Assembly (NCBI RefSeq): GCF_900457465.1
Contig: NZ_UAUU01000008.1
Coordinates: forward strand, 310,001 to 374,000
DNA: 64,000 bases
Source of the DNA: Sphingobacterium multivorum
GTDB taxonomy: Bacteria > Bacteroidota > Bacteroidia > Sphingobacteriales > Sphingobacteriaceae
Direction: 5' to 3'
A program made the translations under genes and the position numbers. Shown piece by piece: positions 33,100-40,583 of the stretch (position 1 is its first letter; every line of letters begins with the position of its first letter). Below the pieces are notes generated by a model. The model was not told the DNA's origin. It worked only from the letters and a program-made list of their open reading frames with translations, and did no database searches.

Positions 33100-34661
33100 C
33101 GGCGCAAAGTTTTTGGCAATTTATTCTCGAACAACAGGACAAGCTATTGACCCAGATTGGCCAACATCTCGGGCTTACATTTTTATCTTTGGTATTTGCC
33201 ATTCTTATCGGAGTGCCTCTAGGGGTACTGATCTCGAGAAAGAGAAAATTTGCTGCTATTATTTTAGGTTTCGCAGGTGTTTTGCAAACTGTACCGAGTA
33301 TTGCATTGTTGGGTTTTCTTATTCCGGTTCTGGGTATCGGAGCCATTCCCGCCATTGTTGCACTATTTATCTACGCTCTCTTACCCATTATCCGGAATTC
33401 CTTTACCGGCATTACAGGAGTTGGTTCCAGTATCGTAGAGGCTGCGAAAGCGATGGGTATGACCGATTGGCAACTGCTCCTCAAAGTAGAACTTCCACTT
33501 GCCATGCCAGTGATTATCGCGGGCGTACGTACAGCGGCAGTGATCAATGTTGGCGTAGCAACCTTGGCATCATTTGTTGCCGCCGGGGGCTTGGGTGAAT
33601 TTATTTTTGGCGGTATATCCCTTAACAACTCCAACATGATCTTGGCCGGCGCTATTCCTGCAGCATTATTAGCAATCCTCTTGGACAAAGGCATTGCACT
33701 AATCCAATATTCCCTAGTAAATATCAAAAGTCGACAAACCTATATTATATTGGGCATATTCACCGCAATGTGCTTTTTAAGTATGCTTTATATGGCTATG
33801 AGGTCCAATGACAGTCGCATCAAGGCAGGTTTCACACCAGAGTTTATGGGACGTCAGGACGGTGATCTGGGACTTCGCAGTATCTATGATCTTCAGGTCA
33901 ACCCACTTGTTGTCAGCGATGCAATTATGTATAAAGCCGCTTATGAAAAAGATCTTGATCTCATTAGCGGATACTCCACCGATGGGCGGATCAAGGCATA
34001 CGACCTGTTTGTGCTGGCAGATGACAAGAAGATTTTCCCACCTTATTTTGCTTCACCGATCATCAAGACGGCAACCCTTCAGAAATTCCCCAAGCTGGAA
34101 GAGACAATGAACCTGCTGGCAGATAAGTTCAATGATTCGGTCATGACGGAGCTCAATTATAAAGCAGATTTTTTGAAGCAGACGCCAGAACATATTGCAA
34201 AGGACTTTCTGCTGCACAACAATCTTTATAAGCCAACTGGTTCTGGGAGCGCCGGTACGATAAAGGTAGGTTCAAAAATTTTTGCAGAACAATATATTTT
34301 GGCTGCGATATACAAAATGCTGATCGAAGGCCATACCGATTATAAAGTAGATACAAAGACGGGGTTGGGTGGGACCAAAATATGTTTTGATGCTTTGATG
34401 AGCGATGCCATTGATTGCTATGTAGAGTACACGGGAACAGGCCTTTTGGTGTTGTTAAAACCAAATCAGCAGGTATTAGGAAGCGTATCCAAAAGTCCTT
34501 CCGATACCTATAATTATGTGAACAATGAGTTTCAGAGGCTGTACGGCATCAAGTGGTTAAAACCTTTGGGATTTAATAATGCTTATGCGCTAATGATGCG
34601 GCGGTCTCAGGCCAGAGAACTTCATATTGAAAGAATTAGTGATTTGAAAAAATATTACTAA
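33096..34661 (+). CDS. ABC permease fused to circularly permuted substrate-binding domain (OpuC/EgtU-like)
   Basis: 521 aa. Residues about 15-210 are a ProW/OpuB-type permease with five to six helices and the EAA loop EAAKAMGMTDWQLLLKVELP. A further helix at about 220-236 is followed by a periplasmic binding domain in unusual order. The part normally C-terminal comes first (DLISGYSTDGRIKAYDLFVL, KKIFPPYFASPIIK, about 280-320); after a GSGSAG linker near 385 comes the part normally N-terminal (KVGSKIFAEQYILAAIYKML, GLGGTKICFDAL, YVEYTGTGL), ending WLKPLGFNNAYALMMRRSQA. Position behind egtD-egtB suggests ergothioneine or hercynine as ligand; choline or betaine are alternatives. Confidence 0.88.
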   Translation: MTAQSFWQFILEQQDKLLTQIGQHLGLTFLSLVFAILIGVPLGVLISRKRKFAAIILGFAGVLQTVPSIALLGFLIPVLGIGAIPAIVALFIYALLPIIRNSFTGITGVGSSIVEAAKAMGMTDWQLLLKVELPLAMPVIIAGVRTAAVINVGVATLASFVAAGGLGEFIFGGISLNNSNMILAGAIPAALLAILLDKGIALIQYSLVNIKSRQTYIILGIFTAMCFLSMLYMAMRSNDSRIKAGFTPEFMGRQDGDLGLRSIYDLQVNPLVVSDAIMYKAAYEKDLDLISGYSTDGRIKAYDLFVLADDKKIFPPYFASPIIKTATLQKFPKLEETMNLLADKFNDSVMTELNYKADFLKQTPEHIAKDFLLHNNLYKPTGSGSAGTIKVGSKIFAEQYILAAIYKMLIEGHTDYKVDTKTGLGGTKICFDALMSDAIDCYVEYTGTGLLVLLKPNQQVLGSVSKSPSDTYNYVNNEFQRLYGIKWLKPLGFNNAYALMMRRSQARELHIERISDLKKYY

Positions 34662-34715
34662 AAGTGGTATAAAAACTAAATCAGAAAGTCAAAAAATGAT
34701 GTTCCGAAGCATTTC

Positions 34716-34751
34716 TCCTGTATGATTACACCTCATAAAACTCATACAGGA
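34716..34751 (+). terminator. hairpin after the egt operon
   Basis: Perfect 10-bp stem TCCTGTATGA / TCATACAGGA with a 16-base loop, 54 bp after the operon stop, followed by a short T-rich stretch. Likely the operon terminator, though the T-run is weak. Confidence 0.55.
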
Positions 34752-34944
34752 CAGTTTTAATAGTTATATATAAAAAGGAGTAACCACCACGAGTCTCTTG
34801 ATTCGGGAATGGATCCGATGCAAGCGATCAGTCAGATTTAGTACTATTAGGATCTGCCGCTAAGCACAAAAAGTTAATGACTTTTGAACCATATGGGTTG
34901 TATTTCTGTTCCAAAGTAAAGACAACCGTATATAGCTTTCGAAG

Positions 34945-35217
34945 ATGAAATTTGTCAAAGTAAATCGAGTCGTATTAACCGCGCTGCGAGCGATGGGGTA
35001 TAATGTCCTAATTTCACCTGTCAATGTCCAGGATCCACAAAATATTACCTGGAAGGCGATATGGGTGGATGACGTAGATACCTGGATCAGGAGTTTGTAT
35101 TGTGGGCATGGAAGTACGGCTCGTCCTAATATTCTGGACATTGATTATGTATTAGCCAATGTTCCCGAGTGCTATTTGTCGGGAAGTGTATTTATAGAAA
35201 GTGATAAGGTCCATTAG
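34945..35217 (+). CDS. hypothetical protein, 90 aa (repeat copy B)
   Basis: MKFVKVNRVVLTALRAMGYN onward, a near-identical paralogue of the protein at 14006. Differences cluster in the middle (VEVQD to VNVQD, ENVDTWIRN to DDVDTWIRS). No known domain. The same 5' region (ACCGTATATAGCTT, then GAAG) precedes both copies. Confidence 0.6.
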   Translation: MKFVKVNRVVLTALRAMGYNVLISPVNVQDPQNITWKAIWVDDVDTWIRSLYCGHGSTARPNILDIDYVLANVPECYLSGSVFIESDKVH

Positions 35218-35284
35218 GCTATAAGTCCGCTTGGTTATTTGGCGTGAATATCTTCTGTTTAAAGATTATTGTGACTACATTTTT

Positions 35285-35899
35285 TTAAGAGATCCAGAGG
35301 TTAAAGAATCGTTGTATGATTACCCATTTACCATTCACTTTTTCAAGCAGAAATGCATCACCGTTTCCACATAAAGGGCCGCATATATAGTCAACCGGCA
35401 CGTATGCTTTTTTGCGATTATACCCTATAATGGGAAGATGAAAGTAATAAATGCTTTGGTTGCGGTCCATCCTGTATTTATCGGCGTCATCAACAGTGTA
35501 CGCTGCTTTGATCGCGTCTGGAATTGGGATGATTGCCTTCCTTTCGTTCATCTGATTAAGCATATCCAGCGAGTCTGTGAGCTGGTTATCCAATATTTTC
35601 ATCAGCTTCTGTGGATCGACGTTGTAAAAAACATAACTCCTGTCATGCAATGATGAGATAGAATCTCTCATAAACTTGTTATGAATGAACGCCCTTCGTT
35701 CTCCTTCACGTTGCAGTTTGATACCAGCTGAATCGTCAGACAAAATTGTTTCTAAAATGGAAAAATAGTCTTGTTGCATTGAGCTGTCATTGTATATTTT
35801 GGACTTATTATTTTGTACCGGTGTCATTGTACTTTTACGCATTGTACAGGCCTGGAGAACTAAAAAAAAGAAGATAATATATAGATTATTCATATGCAA
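35285..35899 (-). CDS. lipoprotein of unknown function, 204 aa (repeat copy B)
   Basis: A paralogue of the lipoprotein at 14346, with signal LYIIFFFLVLQAC and lipobox cysteine near residue 18. Most residues are identical, including NVDPQKLMKILDNQL and the C-terminus RFFNLWIS. Both copies keep a full reading frame despite the high rate of frameshifts elsewhere. Function unknown. Confidence 0.65.
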   Translation of the reverse strand: MHMNNLYIIFFFLVLQACTMRKSTMTPVQNNKSKIYNDSSMQQDYFSILETILSDDSAGIKLQREGERRAFIHNKFMRDSISSLHDRSYVFYNVDPQKLMKILDNQLTDSLDMLNQMNERKAIIPIPDAIKAAYTVDDADKYRMDRNQSIYYFHLPIIGYNRKKAYVPVDYICGPLCGNGDAFLLEKVNGKWVIIQRFFNLWIS

Positions 35900-35977
35900 T
35901 TAGTTGTTCCTATTTCCGTACCAGATCTGTGCCAAAAAACTTCACTGAGATAAGTAATTCTCCAGTCGTATCCCGTG

Positions 35978-36751
35978 CTATTCGAAAACTTTTTGTTGCT
36001 CTGTGTAATAAGTAGTTCTGCCGCTAATTTTGGTTTGCAATATTTCATGACCCTTACCATCAACCTTCGCTTTTTTGTTATGGACTTTCATGAAGTCCCT
36101 TATCTCACCGTTAATGATTTCAGGATGCTCTTTTAAAATCTGCTGTTCGGCATTTTCCAGTACTTCCTTAATTGCTTTGGCAAGATGTTGTACCTGCTTT
36201 TCGGGTATTTTGTTTGAAATTGAAAGTGGTGATATCCCTGCTTCGTAAAGGATTTCGTCAGCGTAGGCATTTCCAATACCACCAATGACATTTTGGTCCA
36301 TCAGGAGAGTTTTAATTTTGGCCTTGCTCGATTGCAATAGTTCGGAAAGTAATTTTGGGGTTAGCTTTTCAGAAAGTGCATCCATCACGTTTGTATGTTC
36401 AGGATTCAATTCTATATGTGCCATTTTCTGAAAGTCAGTAACGGATAGCGTTCCACCATCCTTAAACTTCATGGAAACTAATGCATACTTTGGGTTTTCG
36501 CCCTCCGAATATACCAGTTTGCCATGCAACATGAGATGGATCGACAAGATAGCATCTTTGCCAAAATCAAAAAAAAGTCTTTTACCTTCCCGATAAACTT
36601 TGATGAGTTTTTTGCCTTCAAGAGTTTGCAGATCATTCAGGCTGACTTTAGTTTTTTGTTTGTTGTGAATGGCAGCTTTTTCAAGCACTTTACCTTTAAG
36701 CATTTTTGTGAGATTTTTGCTGAAGGCCTGTAGGTCTGGTAATTCTGGCAT
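35978..36751 (-). CDS. Fpg/Nei-family DNA glycosylase lacking the zinc-finger cysteines
   Basis: 257 aa beginning MPELPDLQAF: after Met removal the N-terminal Pro and the catalytic Glu are present. HLMLHGKLVY matches the beta-strand motif with the catalytic Lys, and QNVIGGIGNAYADEILYEAG is the helix-two-turn-helix. The C-terminal finger region is VHNKKAKVDGKGHEILQTKI then SGRTTYYTEQQKVF: the loop arginine is kept (GRTTYY) but the four cysteines are absent, so this is a zinc-less finger. Such enzymes excise oxidised bases and nick the strand. It is the last gene of a two-gene minus-strand unit with the 61-aa gene. Confidence 0.85.
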   Translation of the reverse strand: MPELPDLQAFSKNLTKMLKGKVLEKAAIHNKQKTKVSLNDLQTLEGKKLIKVYREGKRLFFDFGKDAILSIHLMLHGKLVYSEGENPKYALVSMKFKDGGTLSVTDFQKMAHIELNPEHTNVMDALSEKLTPKLLSELLQSSKAKIKTLLMDQNVIGGIGNAYADEILYEAGISPLSISNKIPEKQVQHLAKAIKEVLENAEQQILKEHPEIINGEIRDFMKVHNKKAKVDGKGHEILQTKISGRTTYYTEQQKVFE

Positions 36752-36781
36752 AGTTGTCGATTTAATAATTTATGTGCTTCT

Positions 36782-36967
36782 TTACTTTCTATTTTCCTCT
36801 TTTACCTTTTTAAAATGCTCCCTCGCTTTTTTTAGGCCAGTTGCTATGGCAATTCCTTCTTCGGCGCCTTCCTCAAGCAAAGCATTAGCGATTTCAGTTG
36901 CTTTCTCCCGGATGTTGACCGGTTGATTTTTATATGATGGTGGATAATCTCCATTATACCAAGGCAT
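36782..36967 (-). CDS. small conserved protein, 61 aa
   Basis: MPWYNGDYPPSYKNQPVNIR then EKATEIANALLEEGAEEG, a pattern resembling the N-terminal part of YdaT-like small proteins (MPW-x4-DYP-x-S-x-KN). The helical C-terminus is basic. It lies 30 bp upstream of the Fpg/Nei gene on the same strand and probably shares its transcript. A truncated relic is at about 17.3 kb. Function unknown. Confidence 0.65.
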   Translation of the reverse strand: MPWYNGDYPPSYKNQPVNIREKATEIANALLEEGAEEGIAIATGLKKAREHFKKVKEENRK

Positions 36968-37060
36968 AATTCCTCCTTTTTGTATTTAGAACAACATCAG
37001 AATAGTGATAGTTTTCAAACTCTATTGGTTGGCGGTTGTTCTATTCCAAAAACATTTATT

Positions 37061-37243
37061 ATGACAGACAATAAAAATAAAAAAGATGCAAGGGATCGCA
37101 ATCAGGTAGCTGGCGGTGAATCTTATGAGGTCGATTATTTGGCAAAAGAACTTGGCGTAACCCGGCAGCAAGTCGAAGAGGCCATCAAAAGCGTTGGCAA
37201 TGGTCGTGAGGATGTTATTAATTATTTGAAAAATAAAAAATAA
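37061..37243 (+). CDS. DUF3606 protein
   Basis: 60 aa from MTDNKNKKDARDRNQVAGGE. The domain shows DRNQVAGGESYEVDYLAKEL then GVTRQQVEEAIKSVGNGRED, the DUF3606 pattern of a short helical fold. The start at 37061 is chosen because the upstream extension has no similarity. It is 4 bp ahead of the next small gene, likely co-transcribed. Confidence 0.8.
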   Translation: MTDNKNKKDARDRNQVAGGESYEVDYLAKELGVTRQQVEEAIKSVGNGREDVINYLKNKK

Positions 37244-37247
37244 AAAT

Positions 37248-37505
37248 ATGGCAGCTATAGCAACATTCACTGGAATTCCGGTGACAAATAAAATAGGAGT
37301 AGAAAAATACTGTGATTTTGAGGTAGGACAGGAGGGGCAAAACGGACCATATGCCCGAATTACGATGGATGGCTGCCAGCTGATCCTAGATGAAGATTTT
37401 GGTTATATAGAGGGCGATCTTGCGGAAGAGTGGAGGGCACCCGCTATTGCCAAACTTCTTCTTTTACTGGAAGTGGACCGAAACCGAGATGGAACTTTGA
37501 GCTAG
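37248..37505 (+). CDS. hypothetical protein, 85 aa
   Basis: An acidic 85-residue protein beginning MAAIATFTGIPVTNKIGVEK, with GDLAEEWRAPAIAKLLLLLE near the end. No signal peptide and no family I recognise. It follows the DUF3606 gene by 4 bp, so the two form a small operon. Confidence 0.55.
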   Translation: MAAIATFTGIPVTNKIGVEKYCDFEVGQEGQNGPYARITMDGCQLILDEDFGYIEGDLAEEWRAPAIAKLLLLLEVDRNRDGTLS

Positions 37506-37538
37506 CTAATCTGTTCATTACTTTTCTCGAGTTTAATT

Positions 37539-37616
37539 ATGATATTCAGATTAAAAGGACTCTACAATTTATTAGCGGGGATTTGGCCGGGTATTCTGGA
37601 TCGTATTGATAGATAA
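37539..37616 (+). CDS. possible small peptide, 25 aa
   Basis: MIFRLKGLYNLLAGIWPGIL then DRIDR, between the 85-aa gene and the TPR gene (8 bp ahead of the latter). An amphipathic, partly hydrophobic peptide. Only the neat spacing supports it; it may be a leader or chance. Confidence 0.25.
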   Translation: MIFRLKGLYNLLAGIWPGILDRIDR

Positions 37617-37624
37617 AAATAAAT

Positions 37625-38071
37625 ATGACTGGTATTAAGAAATCCAAAAATGAGCTGTTAAAAGATGCACGATTGCAGGAGCTCGAAGGTAAAACCGAAG
37701 ATGCCATCGAAAGCTACAACCAGGTTATAAGGAAAGCACCATTACAAGCAGGGGCATATAACAGATTAATGATTCTTTATCGAAAGCTCAAAGAATATAA
37801 GAAGGAGCTAGCCATTATTAAGCAAGCTATTGCTGCTTATGAGAAGGATTTTAAAGACGATCAACAGACATGGAAGAAAGCAAACAGTATGTCTGCACGC
37901 CTCAGTCTTAGTTTAGCTAAATCTATGGGGCTCCTCAACGATAAAGGCCTTCCTGTATATGAAGAATCTCAGATCATCAGCTGGAGAAAACGCATGGAAA
38001 CCGTACAGAAAAAAATTAAGACACCAGCAAAGCCACAAAAAAAGAAACCGACAAAACGGTTAAAAAAGTAG
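37625..38071 (+). CDS. TPR-repeat protein
   Basis: 148 aa. A tetratricopeptide pair lies at residues about 9-70 (ELEGKTEDAIESYNQVIRKA, then AYNRLMILYRKLKEYKKELA). The C-terminus is a very basic tail KTPAKPQKKKPTKRLKK, which suggests nucleic acid or acidic-partner binding. Soluble, no signal peptide. May be co-transcribed with the two small genes before it. Confidence 0.7.
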   Translation: MTGIKKSKNELLKDARLQELEGKTEDAIESYNQVIRKAPLQAGAYNRLMILYRKLKEYKKELAIIKQAIAAYEKDFKDDQQTWKKANSMSARLSLSLAKSMGLLNDKGLPVYEESQIISWRKRMETVQKKIKTPAKPQKKKPTKRLKK

Positions 38072-38097
38072 CGTTAAACGCGCAAATAATCTCGAAA

Positions 38098-38565
38098 TTA
38101 TCTATTATCATCTTTTCTCCATTTTAGCTCTCCGTGTTGAATCATTCCGATGTATTTTTGTACTTGGTCGTCGGTCAGTAGGCTATTGTCCTCAATATGA
38201 TAATCGAAATTCTTAGTATACTTGTCGTGCTGGATACTTCCTACATAAGCATTGTTCAGATAAATGTGCCAAAGACTGTATTTTTTCGCGCGTACCTCGA
38301 CTACCTGGCGCACGCCATGGTGGTAAAATAGCTCCGGTACATCGCTATCGAATCGCAGGATCAGTGCATCGATACATGCTTCCTTTATATCATCTGCAAG
38401 TTCTCCAAACGCAAGTTCCCAAACTCCCTGAGACTTCCTGAAAACGTAAAAAGCAAGCCCATTTTTGTTGTAAAGATGATAGTCTTTCATGCCCATGCTT
38501 TTATCATGCACAGTCATTTGGACATACATAACGCGATTTCGGCAAAAGACTTCAAGAGGTTTCAT
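38098..38565 (-). CDS. hypothetical protein, 155 aa, with operator-like promoter
   Basis: A soluble 155-residue protein beginning MKPLEVFCRNRVMYVQMTVH, rich in aromatic residues and His, with HIYLNNAYVGSIQHDKYTKN in the centre. No known family. The promoter carries a palindrome like that of dinB, with the TAnnTTTG element only a few bases before the ATG, so the mRNA would be almost leaderless or the start is at an internal Met (residue 13). Confidence 0.6.
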   Translation of the reverse strand: MKPLEVFCRNRVMYVQMTVHDKSMGMKDYHLYNKNGLAFYVFRKSQGVWELAFGELADDIKEACIDALILRFDSDVPELFYHHGVRQVVEVRAKKYSLWHIYLNNAYVGSIQHDKYTKNFDYHIEDNSLLTDDQVQKYIGMIQHGELKWRKDDNR

Positions 38566-38569
38566 GGAT

Positions 38570-38592
38570 CAAAAATACTAATTTATTTAGTA
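38570..38592 (-). promoter_or_regulatory. promoter with dinB-like palindromic operator
   Basis: On the minus strand TACTAAA-TAA-ATTAGTA (38592 to 38576) runs into TATTTTTG (38577 to 38570), a TAnnTTTG -7 element that shares the terminal TA of the palindrome. The spacing of half sites (three bases) and the overlap with the -7 box are the same as at both dinB copies. The match may be chance in an AT-rich region. Confidence 0.45.
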
Positions 38593-38756
38593 AAAATTAA
38601 GTAATCAAATTGTGGTAATTGTATCTTTCAGTGTCACTACACTTCTTTGTACTTTATTTTTGTGATCTTTTTTTACAATTATAAATACTGCTAACAGAGG
38701 GATCTTCCTGCCTTGATACTGCTGATCTGCATAAACCGTATATATCATGGTTCTAA

Positions 38757-39068
38757 ATATTTAAGAAAGAACAAGAGCTGTGGCATATAGGTTTATCTAT
38801 TGGTAAATATTGGTCAACGAGCAACTTCAAAGGGCTAGCGTATGTACACGAAGATCAAAATAAAAGGTGGAACCCTCCTTTTAGCCCACAAATTCCGATA
38901 TACATCAGTATGCCTTTGTTCTTGCCGGATTTTGGCGAAGAAATAGTCGCTAAAATATTTTATGCAGACAATGGATTCGATTCTGCCTTTTACAATGATA
39001 TGGCTTGGAAGGGATTAACAGGTCCTAAAGCTTTTATGAAGCTCTCGGACACGAAAATAAAAGTATAA
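38757..39068 (+). pseudogene. 5'-truncated reading frame of unknown protein
   Basis: An open frame without a start codon reads KKEQELWHIGLSIGKYWSTS then FKGLAYVHEDQNKRWNPPFS and ends AFMKLSDTKIKV. It has a protein-like composition and Bacteroidota codon usage but no ATG for its first 50 residues; the first Met is at ISMPLFLPDFGE. Probably a gene remnant or another frameshifted gene. The rest of the 638-bp stretch 38566-39202 shows only the promoter above. Confidence 0.4.
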
Positions 39069-39202
39069 TAGATCGTATTAAAGCTGAACAGTATAAAGTA
39101 GAAAACAATGATACAGTTCAACACGGTCAACCTGCGGGATGTTAAAAATGTAATCTTATCTTTATTGTTTATAAAAGTAATTTTTTTATCGAATCGATTT
39201 TA

Positions 39203-39550
39203 ATGAACAGATTTTTTACAGTTTTATTATCTATAATTTTTATAACTATTGGTTGTTCTCGGAGAATGTATAGTGAAGATCCTATCAGAAGAGTGCAACG
39301 ATATAACAGCGGTGGATTTGAAGTGGAAGCTTACACAGATGAGAATGAAAGTAACATGTATGAAAACCTAATTGTATCGGGGGTAATTAGATTGGGGGAC
39401 ACTAATGAAAAAGCAAGCAATACATCTGTGAATTTTAAATCTGAAAAAGGGAAACTAATTGGAAGTACCGTTACCGACTCAGATGGCATATTTAAAATGG
39501 AGCTCTCAACCTCTGATTTTTCCGGTAAAGTAGAATTTGCAAAGGGATAA
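39203..39550 (+). CDS. small lipoprotein with carboxypeptidase-regulatory-like fold
   Basis: 115 aa. Signal FFTVLLSIIFITIGC with lipobox cysteine at about residue 18. The mature part (VSGVIRLGDTNEKASNTSVN, GSTVTDSDGIFKMELS) has the V-x-G-V-x...G-x-F pattern of carboxypeptidase-regulatory-like beta sandwiches used as surface modules in Bacteroidota. Converges with the AraC gene. Confidence 0.6.
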   Translation: MNRFFTVLLSIIFITIGCSRRMYSEDPIRRVQRYNSGGFEVEAYTDENESNMYENLIVSGVIRLGDTNEKASNTSVNFKSEKGKLIGSTVTDSDGIFKMELSTSDFSGKVEFAKG

Positions 39551-39555
39551 GGTAT

Positions 39556-40509
39556 TTACATTCTATTTTTATCCTGCCACTTCTTTGGTTTTAATCCAAA
39601 GTGTTTTTCAAACAACCTTCCGAAATAACTCAGGTTGCTAAATCCTACTTGATAGCCAACTTCTGAAACTGAAAGATTTTCCTGCTGTAATAGTCTTGCT
39701 GCTTTTTGCATACGAAGATGATTGTAATATTCGTACATTCCTTTTCCAAAAACTTGTGTAAAAATCCTTCTTAGTTTTAGCTCATTCATTCCACCTATTT
39801 TTACCAGTTCATCTTTAGATAGGGATTTTTCCAGATTTGATGCTATCGTATTCCGAACCAAATAAACCGCATCAATTTCAGCGTTGTTAAGATGGAAATA
39901 ATCTGTTTTTTTCCTTTTTAATAAATTGCTGAAAAGCAGATAAATAAGTTCAAGTGCTTTTAACCGATAAAAAGCTTGCGGTAAAATGTTTTCTATTGAA
40001 AGGTCAGCTAATTGAGCAATTAAATCAGTCATTTCAGGTGACAAAAATTCTTCTATCCAAAAGGTTTTTTCTATATCAAAAAGATAAGACAATTTATCTG
40101 CATCATTTCCTACAAAATGTTTCAGGTATTCCAGCTCAACTAAAATGCTGATTTGCTGTACGTGGACATCTTTAGGAAATAACACTTCACTTTCCAAATG
40201 TGAAGGTATAATACGAACATGAGGCTGATTGTTCAAAGATCTTTTACTAATGGCATTTGCCGATTTTTTGTTAATAAGAATATTTTGAAACGAAATGAGT
40301 AGTCCTTTTTCTATTGTCCTGATTGGTTTTCTTTTATAAGCAAAAGTCTTGCTGGCAATTAAAGAGCGAACCATTATTAACATCTCGGGCATCAAGTCCA
40401 CAATGTTCAATTCGTTGAAATTCAAAAATTTTATCTCATTTTCAATAGAAGATAAGGAGATGCCAAGTTTTTCAGCAAGTTTTCTCATTTTACGCTTTTC
40501 ATCAAACAT
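39556..40509 (-). CDS. AraC-family transcriptional regulator
   Basis: 317 aa. The N-terminal 200 residues are a variable effector domain. The C-terminal 100 residues hold both helix-turn-helix motifs: LSKDELVKIGGMNELKLRRI and LSVSEVGYQVGFSNLSYFGR, ending FEKHFGLKPKKWQDKNRM. It is divergent from the flavin monooxygenase 74 bp away and probably regulates it; the shared intergenic region has AT-rich palindromic sequence. Intact, unlike the similar AraC remnant at the left end. Confidence 0.9.
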   Translation of the reverse strand: MFDEKRKMRKLAEKLGISLSSIENEIKFLNFNELNIVDLMPEMLIMVRSLIASKTFAYKRKPIRTIEKGLLISFQNILINKKSANAISKRSLNNQPHVRIIPSHLESEVLFPKDVHVQQISILVELEYLKHFVGNDADKLSYLFDIEKTFWIEEFLSPEMTDLIAQLADLSIENILPQAFYRLKALELIYLLFSNLLKRKKTDYFHLNNAEIDAVYLVRNTIASNLEKSLSKDELVKIGGMNELKLRRIFTQVFGKGMYEYYNHLRMQKAARLLQQENLSVSEVGYQVGFSNLSYFGRLFEKHFGLKPKKWQDKNRM

Positions 40510-40583
40510 AATTTTTTGGACTATTATTAGTTTAATTTGGGCTATTTTATCTGTAAATATAGAAAGATATTTGCTGTATAAAA

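Larger units (their letters stand above)
34789..35946. repeat. 1.15-kb repeat, copy B
   Basis: Direct-repeat partner of 13850-15006, holding the same convergent gene pair. Here the repeat runs straight into the Fpg/Nei gene, while at copy A the two RlaP genes lie between the repeat and an fpg scrap. Copy B therefore looks like the ancestral arrangement. Confidence 0.85.

Noticed and set aside
40515..40545. ACTATTATTAGT between the divergent AraC and monooxygenase genes as a dinB-type operator
   Set aside because: Spacing and half sites differ; more likely an AraC site or chance in AT-rich DNA.
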